Source of the DNA: JBBRNH01 sp038230415
Lineage (GTDB): Bacteria; Bacteroidota; Bacteroidia; Cytophagales; Spirosomataceae
Direction of reading: 5' to 3'
Length of the DNA: 40,262 bases
Assembly (NCBI GenBank): GCA_038230415.1
Contig: JBBRNH010000049.1
Coordinates: 1 to 40,262 of the forward strand
A model generated the notes under the pieces. It made no database searches. It was not told the origin of the DNA and saw nothing but the letters and a program-made list of their open reading frames with translations. This document shows, in pieces, positions 31,376 through 37,666 of this stretch. Positions within the stretch are counted from its first letter, which is position 1. Each line of letters starts with the position of its first letter. Made by a program: the position numbers and the translations under genes.

Positions 31376-32641
31376 ATGAAAAACTACGTTCTGTGCTTTT
31401 GTTTAGCCATTCTGTCAATGCGTGGCTACGCCGGTTCGCTGCTCATCCCGATGGACGAGAGCCAAACCAACCACCTCAAAGCCTACGGTATTGCCTACCG
31501 GGTGTTGCAGGATGGGGCCGAAATGGACTGGCTACTCAACTACCGGGGCGGCAGTTTTCTGCTGCCCGACAACCCGGCTTTTGCTACTGAATGCCGGGTG
31601 CGGGGCGTATCGTTCGAGCGGATGACTGACGCGAAAACGGCAGCTATTCTGGCCCAGATTGCCCGCCCGGAGGTGAACATGGATGCCGTGAAACTGTTGA
31701 AAGCGGCCAAAATCGTGGTGTATTCGCCGGTGAAAATCAGCCCCGCCGAGTTTGAGAATACCGATGCCGTGCTGCGGGTGCTGACCTACGCCGAGATTCC
31801 CTTCGAGGTGGTCTATGACGAAGAAATCCTGAAAGGCGAACTGCCCAAATACGACTGGCTGCACTTGCACCACGAGGATTTTACGGGGCAGTTTGGCCGC
31901 AACATGGGCCGGATGTCGGCCAAAGACATTCAGGTGCAGGAAAGCATCGCCAAACAGTTTGGGTACGCCAAAGTGTCGCAGATGAAATTGGCCGTTGCCA
32001 AAGCCATCAAAGGGTTCTGCGCCGGGGGCGGGTATCTGTTCGCCATGTGTTCGGCCACCGAAACCCTCGACCTGGCTTTGGCCGCCGAAGGGGTTGATAT
32101 TGTGGATGCCAGCTACGACGGCGACGGCATTGACACCGATGCCCAGCAACGGCTCGACTTTGGCAAGACGCTCGCCTTCGGCAATTTCACGATTGATGCC
32201 ACCGGCGGCTACTACGGCATGACCTTTTCTGACATCAACGCATCGGACGGGGGCGGGGGTCGGCGCGGGGGCGACGATGGGCCGGTATCGTACTTCTCAC
32301 TGTTCGATTTTTCGGCCAAGTGGGATGTCATTCCGACGATGCTCGTTCAGAATCATCAGTCCGTGATTCGGGAGTTTTTTGGGCAGACAACGGCCTTCCG
32401 CAAAACGGCGGTTAAGCCCAACGTGCTGGTGATGGGGCAGGGCAAAACATCCGACCGCTACCTCTACGGCGAGATAGGCCGGGGGCAATGGACGTTCTAC
32501 GGCGGCCACGACCCGGAAGGGGTTCGCGGGCAATGGCGCACCCCGTCTGACCTGAATCTGCACCTCCATTCGCCGGGTTATCGCCTGATTCTCAACAACG
32601 TACTGTTTCCCTCGGCCCGGAAGAAAAAACGCAAGACGTAG
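31376..32641 (+). CDS. Exported protein of the family labelled asparagine synthetase B
   Basis: About 421 residues from the ATG at 31376 (MKNYVLCFCLAILSMRGYAG is a signal peptide; the upstream start at 31328 would disrupt it). The mature protein begins SLLIPMDESQTNHLKAYGIAYRVL, then WLLNYRGGSFLLPD, and later KIVVYSP, YDWLHLHHEDFTGQFG, GYLFAMCSATETLDLAL and YGEIGRGQWTFYGGHDPEG. I recall close relatives in Bacteroidota carrying the name asparagine synthetase B, but no amidotransferase or synthetase motifs are visible, and a secreted synthetase makes no sense. The GGGYLFAMCSATE segment resembles the nucleophile turn of glutamine-amidotransferase-like folds, with Cys in the right place. Function unknown. 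Confidence 0.8.
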   Translation: MKNYVLCFCLAILSMRGYAGSLLIPMDESQTNHLKAYGIAYRVLQDGAEMDWLLNYRGGSFLLPDNPAFATECRVRGVSFERMTDAKTAAILAQIARPEVNMDAVKLLKAAKIVVYSPVKISPAEFENTDAVLRVLTYAEIPFEVVYDEEILKGELPKYDWLHLHHEDFTGQFGRNMGRMSAKDIQVQESIAKQFGYAKVSQMKLAVAKAIKGFCAGGGYLFAMCSATETLDLALAAEGVDIVDASYDGDGIDTDAQQRLDFGKTLAFGNFTIDATGGYYGMTFSDINASDGGGGRRGGDDGPVSYFSLFDFSAKWDVIPTMLVQNHQSVIREFFGQTTAFRKTAVKPNVLVMGQGKTSDRYLYGEIGRGQWTFYGGHDPEGVRGQWRTPSDLNLHLHSPGYRLILNNVLFPSARKKKRKT

Positions 32642-32684
32642 GAAAACCCGGAACCATTCCCCGCAGCCACGCATTTTTACGACT

Positions 32685-32975
32685 ATGGAAGTGATATGCA
32701 CAAACGATAGTTTTCCGGCCCCGGTGCTGGCCTTTTACGCCGAGTTTGGCGTGAAAACCCCCAAACAAGACCAGCTTTACAGCGTCCGTCAGGTGAAACG
32801 CCACACCAACGGCGAAACGGGGTTACTGCTCAACGAACTGCCAAACCCCGAGGTGCCGGTGCGCCACCCGGTGCTGGGCGAAGTCTGGTTTGAGCCAACG
32901 TTTAACATCACCCGCTTTGCCACGCTCCTCGGTCAGCCCGTGAAGCAGGAAGAGATGGAAGACGTGACGGTGTAA
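32685..32975 (+). CDS. Conserved small hypothetical protein
   Basis: A 96-residue soluble protein (MEVICTNDSFPAPVLAFYAEFGVKTPKQD...) with a YSVRQVKRHTNGETGLLLNEL centre and HPVLGEVWFEPTFNITRFATLLG near the end. Regular alternation of strand-like and charged segments and the codon usage of its neighbours support a real gene. I recall similar short proteins in Bacteroidota genomes and phages but no assigned function. It has no signal peptide, starts 43 bases after the exported protein gene and ends before a hairpin. Confidence 0.75.
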   Translation: MEVICTNDSFPAPVLAFYAEFGVKTPKQDQLYSVRQVKRHTNGETGLLLNELPNPEVPVRHPVLGEVWFEPTFNITRFATLLGQPVKQEEMEDVTV

Positions 32976-33013
32976 CCGGGTTGGGGGTTACTATTTCGCC
33001 AGTCAGTATCCGC

Positions 33014-33032
33014 TTTGGGTCAGAGACCCAAA
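33014..33032 (+). terminator. Hairpin between the small gene and the S9 peptidase
   Basis: TTTGGGTC (33014-33021) and GACCCAAA (33025-33032) form a perfect 8-bp stem with a 3-base loop, followed by ACTCGTTTTCC. Possibly a terminator for the gene ending at 32975. Confidence 0.5.
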
Positions 33033-33093
33033 ACTCGTTTTCCTGAGTAAATTGGCCCCGGATACCTATTTCTGACGAAAACTTAATCTCACT

Positions 33094-35064
33094 ATGTCAA
33101 CCTACAACTACTTCATTGTCAAAACAGTACTGCTCATTGCCTTGTTTGGGCCGGCGCGGGCGCAGGACACCCGCAAAGAAATTGGCAACCTCGTTGTCGA
33201 GAATATTCCGGTCCTGCCCGCCGATTTATTGGAGCGCGTTGACCAGTATCAGAACGTGCGCGGGGCCAGTTTTGCCGATTGGGATCAGGCCGGAACGGGG
33301 CTGTTTATTTCGACGCGCTTTGCCGATGTGCCACAGATTCACCACGTAGCCGCGCCCGGTGCCGACCGTCGGCAGATTACGTTTTTCAGGGAACCACTCG
33401 GCAATGTGTCCGTTAGCCCCGACAAATCGAAAAACGGGTTTATTTACAGCCGTGATCTCGGCGGCAACGAAAACTACCAGATTTATTTTTTCGACCTCAA
33501 CACCGGGCAGTCACAGATACTGACCGATGGCAAGTCGCGTAATCAGTTTCAGGGCTGGAACCGGCCCGGCACTCAGATCGCGTTTATGAGCAACGAACGC
33601 AACGGGGCCGACCTCGACCTGTTTCTGGGCGATGTTGCGCCCGGTGCCAAACCCGTGCGGCTGGCCGAACTCACGGGCGGGGGCTGGCGCGTGGCCGATT
33701 GGTCGGACGATGGCAAACAGATGATGCTCCAGAACTACAAATCGGCCAACGAAAGTGAGTTGTACCGATTTGACGTACTCACCAAAAAGACAGAGCGGTT
33801 TCATGCCACGCCGACCCCGGTAGCCTACGGTGGAGTCGTGTTTGCCAAAGATGGAAAAGGGCTGTACCTGATCTCCGACGAAGGCACCGAGTTTCAGACC
33901 CTGCGCTATATTGACTTCGCCACGCAGCAGCAAACACCCCTCACCGGAGCCATTGCCTGGGACGTTGACGGGATGGAACTGAGCAAAGACGGCCAGAAAA
34001 TCGTGTTTACCACCAACGAAGGCGGCTATTCGACCCTGTATGTGATGGATACCAAAACCCGGCAGTACAAACCCGTGCCAAACCTGCCGAAAGGCGTAAT
34101 TGGCGGCTTTAAACTCAACGACGATGGTCAACGAATAGCAATGAGTTTTGGCACGCCCACCACCAGTAGCGACGTTTTTGTGCTGAATTTAACGAACAAC
34201 GCCCTCGTCCGCTGGACAACCAGCGAAGTGGGTGGGCTGAACCCGGCAGCTTTTGTGGAGCCAACCCTGATTCAGTACCCAACCTTCGATCAGGTCAGCG
34301 GCAAACCCCGCCTGATTCCGGCGTTTCTCTACAAGCCGAAACCGAAGCCGGGCAGTGCCACAACCGGAAAAATGCCGGTGCTGCTCTCGATTCACGGCGG
34401 GCCGGAGGGTCAGTCATTGCCCAATTTCAGTTCGTTTATCAACCTCATGGTCAATGAGTTGGGTATTGCGGTTGCCGTGCCGAACGTGCGCGGATCGAGT
34501 GGGTACGGCAAAACGTACTTAGCCCTCGACAATGGCCCCAAGCGCGAAGATTCGGTAAAGGACATTGGCGCGTTGCTCGACTGGATTGCCCGGCAACCCG
34601 ATTTAGACGCGGGCCGGGTGGCGGTGTTTGGCGGGTCGTATGGCGGCTATATGTGCTTAGCAACCATGACCAACTACAACGACCGGATGCGCTGCGGGGT
34701 TGATCTGTTTGGTATCGGCAACTTTGCCACATTCCTGAAAAACACCAGCAGCTACCGCGCCGACCTGCGCCGGGCCGAATACGGCGACGAGCGAGACCCG
34801 GCAATGATGGCCGTGTTTGAGCAGATTTCACCCATCAAGAAGATCAAAAATATCACCAAACCGATGCTGGTGTATCAGGGCAAAAACGACCCGCGTGTGC
34901 CGCTTTCGGAGTCGGAGCAGATGGTGGCGGGACTGAAACAGCAGGGCAACACCGTATGGTATATCATGGCGAAAGACGAAGGCCACAGTCTCGCCAAAAA
35001 AGCGAACCGCGACTATACTTACGGAGCCTTGATGCTGTTTCTGCGTGAAAATCTCCTGCAATAA
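33094..35064 (+). CDS. S9-family prolyl-oligopeptidase-type serine peptidase
   Basis: A 656-residue exported peptidase: signal peptide (IVKTVLLIALFGPARAQ), an N-terminal seven-blade beta-propeller with repeated 'S.DG...' blades (~40-390), and a C-terminal alpha/beta hydrolase domain. The catalytic triad is Ser515 (FGGSYGGYM), Asp599 (GKNDPRVPLSE) and His631 (DEGHSLAKK), all present; the oxyanion region HGGPEGQSLP is normal for the dipeptidyl/acylaminoacyl peptidase group. It likely cleaves short peptides in the periplasm. It ends facing the Sus-type operon through a shared strong hairpin, and peptide or glycopeptide use by both is possible but unproven. Confidence 0.93.
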   Translation: MSTYNYFIVKTVLLIALFGPARAQDTRKEIGNLVVENIPVLPADLLERVDQYQNVRGASFADWDQAGTGLFISTRFADVPQIHHVAAPGADRRQITFFREPLGNVSVSPDKSKNGFIYSRDLGGNENYQIYFFDLNTGQSQILTDGKSRNQFQGWNRPGTQIAFMSNERNGADLDLFLGDVAPGAKPVRLAELTGGGWRVADWSDDGKQMMLQNYKSANESELYRFDVLTKKTERFHATPTPVAYGGVVFAKDGKGLYLISDEGTEFQTLRYIDFATQQQTPLTGAIAWDVDGMELSKDGQKIVFTTNEGGYSTLYVMDTKTRQYKPVPNLPKGVIGGFKLNDDGQRIAMSFGTPTTSSDVFVLNLTNNALVRWTTSEVGGLNPAAFVEPTLIQYPTFDQVSGKPRLIPAFLYKPKPKPGSATTGKMPVLLSIHGGPEGQSLPNFSSFINLMVNELGIAVAVPNVRGSSGYGKTYLALDNGPKREDSVKDIGALLDWIARQPDLDAGRVAVFGGSYGGYMCLATMTNYNDRMRCGVDLFGIGNFATFLKNTSSYRADLRRAEYGDERDPAMMAVFEQISPIKKIKNITKPMLVYQGKNDPRVPLSESEQMVAGLKQQGNTVWYIMAKDEGHSLAKKANRDYTYGALMLFLRENLLQ

Positions 35065-35123
35065 ACACGTTAGGCAGCCAATGGGAAAGCCACGCCTGAC
35101 TGATCTGCTGCATGGCTCAAACG

Positions 35124-35156
35124 CACAAAAGCCGCCTGATACAGGCGGCTTTTGTG
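35124..35156. terminator. Strong bidirectional terminator after the S9 peptidase
   Basis: A perfect 14-bp stem (35124-35137 with 35143-35156) with a five-base loop: CACAAAAGCCGCCT pairs with AGGCGGCTTTTGTG. The A and T runs at the stem base make it work in both directions, for the peptidase and for the opposing lipoprotein operon. Confidence 0.85.
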
Positions 35157-35165
35157 TTTCTCTGA

Positions 35166-35199
35166 TTTCTCCGGTGTATGTTCTCACAAACCGGAGAAA
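35166..35199 (-). terminator. Second hairpin after the DUF1735 lipoprotein gene
   Basis: TTTCTCCGGT (35166-35175) and ACCGGAGAAA (35190-35199) are exact inverse complements around a 14-base loop, 12 bases beyond the stop of the lipoprotein gene on the minus strand. Confidence 0.6.
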
Positions 35200-35210
35200 A
35201 TTAGCCGGGA

Positions 35211-36095
35211 TTACTGCCGGGTAATCGTTTCGGTAATTACCCGATCTCCACCCGGCCCGGTATAGCGGTAGCTGAGGGTGAATGTTTGAGTAGCGGGGTT
35301 ATAGCGGTTGGTGCCGGTTTGCCTGAGCGTCTCGCCCGTGGCAGCAGGCGGCACAACGGGCGTTATGGTTACTGTGTTATCGGCATTGACCCGCAACCGC
35401 ATAAACCACGGAGCCGCTCCTGTTCCTAAATCAGCAAATTCGGTTTGTGAGGTAGTCCCATCAATGGTAGCGAGGGTTTTATCGCGGCCTATGCTTCGTG
35501 TGCCAGCCGTTGGGTGAGCAAAAACGCCCGTCGAATAATAGTCTCCCTCGTATTGATTCTTGATTTTGAGCAGGAGTAGTTTCGAAGCATAGTTACCGCC
35601 CACAATGGCGTTGGCCCCCGAAACGGTTTTGATGCTTAACGGCAACACATACCCCGCGTTATTGAACCCGGCTGCGTCCGGCACTTTGTCTTTGCTGGTT
35701 GTCAGGCTCACCGTTATCATTGCAAACTGCTGCCCGGCAGGAATGGTGGTCGTCAGCGTCGGAATCGAGTATAGACTGGCCGGGGGCAGTTTATAAGCCC
35801 TGCTATTGTCGGCGTTGTATTGTTTCAGCAGCGCGGCATCAACGGCAAGGGTAGCCGTAATGTCTTGACTGACAGGTGCAGCCGACGACACGCCCACGTT
35901 GAAAGTATAAGAAGCGGGGGCCGTTTGAATGGCAAAGCCGTGCGTGTCTTCAAGCCCGTTGTTGGCCGTTGTCGGGAACTGCACTACTGGGTTGGGCGTA
36001 GTTTTAAAATCAACGTAATGCTCGTCGTCTTTCAGGCAACCCGTCATACTCAGGGCCATACCGCCGAGGGTTAGTAAAGAAAGTGTCTTTTTCAT
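35211..36095 (-). CDS. DUF1735-type surface lipoprotein
   Basis: About 294 residues from the ATG at 36095. Lipobox SMTGC with Cys20, then a CLKDDEHYVDF start. Residues ~35-165 form a DUF1735-type beta-sandwich (FNVGVSSAAPVSQDITATLAVD, LPPASLYSIPTLTTTIPAGQQFAMITVSL, GYVLPLSIKTVSGA), a domain seen in surface lipoproteins of polysaccharide utilisation loci such as the one around BT3987 of Bacteroides thetaiotaomicron. The C-terminal half (NQYEGDYYSTGVF ... TQTFTLSYRYTGPGG) is another strand-rich domain. It probably binds the ligand imported by the SusCD pair. Third gene of the operon, 18 bases after susD. Confidence 0.85.
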   Translation of the reverse strand: MKKTLSLLTLGGMALSMTGCLKDDEHYVDFKTTPNPVVQFPTTANNGLEDTHGFAIQTAPASYTFNVGVSSAAPVSQDITATLAVDAALLKQYNADNSRAYKLPPASLYSIPTLTTTIPAGQQFAMITVSLTTSKDKVPDAAGFNNAGYVLPLSIKTVSGANAIVGGNYASKLLLLKIKNQYEGDYYSTGVFAHPTAGTRSIGRDKTLATIDGTTSQTEFADLGTGAAPWFMRLRVNADNTVTITPVVPPAATGETLRQTGTNRYNPATQTFTLSYRYTGPGGDRVITETITRQ

Positions 36096-36113
36096 GTTTT
36101 TAATGTTCATGGT

Positions 36114-37652
36114 TTATTTCATCCAAAATGGTTTGGTCGTAAACTGGCTAATCTGCCCCTGTGCGCCCACATTGGCCGCGTTGAAATTATATTCGCTCTG
36201 CGGATACAGCAGCCGCACCGGAATCTGCCGCACGGTCACGCTCGGATCGCGTGAGATTGGCACCGCCGGAATACCCAGCCGCCGGTAGTTAGCCCAGGTT
36301 TCAAACGGCGACAGGGCGTTGTTGGCTGCCCATTCCTGCGTGATGATGGCTTCGATTTTGTTTGGCGATGAGGTCCAGGCCACATTCCTGACCGGGTTCG
36401 CGAGGTAATCGAGCGCGTAGTCTTCGGGGGTTCCCATATCGTCCTGAATATTGAGGTTCGTGTAGGATTCGATAACAGCCGCCTGGTAGATGTCTGCTGC
36501 CACCCCAGCCAGCCAGCCGCGCTGTGTGGCTTCGGCCTGTAACAGCAGCGACTCGTGCGAGGCCAGAATAATCGCATCCTGCTCGGCACTTTTCAGGACA
36601 CCCGTCAGGCCGCTTCCGCCAGAGCCGATACCCGCCGTTCGGCTGTTAACCAGCACGTTAATATCGCCAAAATAAGTCCCGGTATACGTTCCACCCGTAG
36701 CTGCCGGGTCATAAAACGCCAGAACCCGGTAGTCGCCGGTAGTGACGGCGTAGTAATCGAGTGCGTATTTATTGCCCCGGTACTGATTGTTGAGTTCGAC
36801 CGTTGCCCCGCTCACATTAAAGCCAAACGCGCCGTAGAACGGGTTCTGCCGGTTATCGGAATTGGTGTAGCCGGGGTTCACCGACGCATTTTCGCCCGCT
36901 TTCAGAAAGCCAAGATTACTGGCTTTGATTTTGGCTAATTCGGCCTGAATATAACTCGCCCGGTCGCTGCGTTCTGACTGCCGGAGCAGCATCCTGAGTT
37001 TGAGCGTATTGGTAAACCGCGCCCATTTTGCCATGTCGCCCTTAAACATGATATCGTTGGCCCCTAAGTTCAGTGATGTTTCGCCGTTTCTGACGCGGGT
37101 TTGGCCTTTGGCAATCAGGGCGAGTGCGGCAGTCCAGTCGGTCATCACGGCCTCGTAAATCACCTTGCCATCTTCGTATTTGGGTTGCAGATTGGTCAGA
37201 CCCTGGAGCGCGTCGGTATAGGGAACGTTGCCGTAGGTGTCCACTAAAATCTGAAAGTGCAGCCCTTTCATAATCTTGGCAACGGCCTGCAAATAGGGCT
37301 GATTGCTGGCTACGGCCTGTTTCTCCACGTAGTCATAGTCTTTCAGGCGGGTGTAGGCATCGTTCCAGATGTCGTTGTAATAGCTGGTGGTGAAGCGGTA
37401 ATTTTTATCCGACTGCGAAATCGAGTAGTTACCGCTCCAGTTCCAGTAGCCCATCCAGAGGTTCAGAAACGGAAAACTGGTACTGATATAGGTGCCGGTG
37501 GCGTTCAGGGCCGTTGGCAACACCAGCGCGGGCGGCACCACGGTAGCCTGGTTCGGGTTTTGGTTGATGTCTAAGTACTTGTCGCTGCAACTCGTGGCAA
37601 AAACCAGCAGTACGGCCAGCATACCGACGTATTTTAAGGTTGTCTTTTTCAT
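36114..37652 (-). CDS. SusD/RagB-family nutrient-binding lipoprotein
   Basis: A 512-residue lipoprotein with lipobox FATSC (Cys22) followed by SDKYLDINQNPNQATVVPP, the start typical of the SusD-like_2 type. Helical tetratricopeptide-like segments (e.g. YTRLKDYDYVEKQAV, AKIMKGLHFQILVDTYGNVPY) and AKWARFTNTLKLRMLLRQS are family hallmarks. It forms the lid over the SusC channel on the outer membrane and captures oligosaccharides or peptides. Here it lies 14 bases after susC and is complete. No glycoside hydrolase is visible in the window, so the substrate cannot be assigned. Confidence 0.93.
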   Translation of the reverse strand: MKKTTLKYVGMLAVLLVFATSCSDKYLDINQNPNQATVVPPALVLPTALNATGTYISTSFPFLNLWMGYWNWSGNYSISQSDKNYRFTTSYYNDIWNDAYTRLKDYDYVEKQAVASNQPYLQAVAKIMKGLHFQILVDTYGNVPYTDALQGLTNLQPKYEDGKVIYEAVMTDWTAALALIAKGQTRVRNGETSLNLGANDIMFKGDMAKWARFTNTLKLRMLLRQSERSDRASYIQAELAKIKASNLGFLKAGENASVNPGYTNSDNRQNPFYGAFGFNVSGATVELNNQYRGNKYALDYYAVTTGDYRVLAFYDPAATGGTYTGTYFGDINVLVNSRTAGIGSGGSGLTGVLKSAEQDAIILASHESLLLQAEATQRGWLAGVAADIYQAAVIESYTNLNIQDDMGTPEDYALDYLANPVRNVAWTSSPNKIEAIITQEWAANNALSPFETWANYRRLGIPAVPISRDPSVTVRQIPVRLLYPQSEYNFNAANVGAQGQISQFTTKPFWMK

Positions 37653-37666
37653 GGTTTTGAGGTTGT

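Noticed and set aside
31623..31636. Third CTGACGCGAA copy
   Set aside because: It lies inside the exported-protein gene as ordinary codons, without heptamer arms, so it is probably chance.
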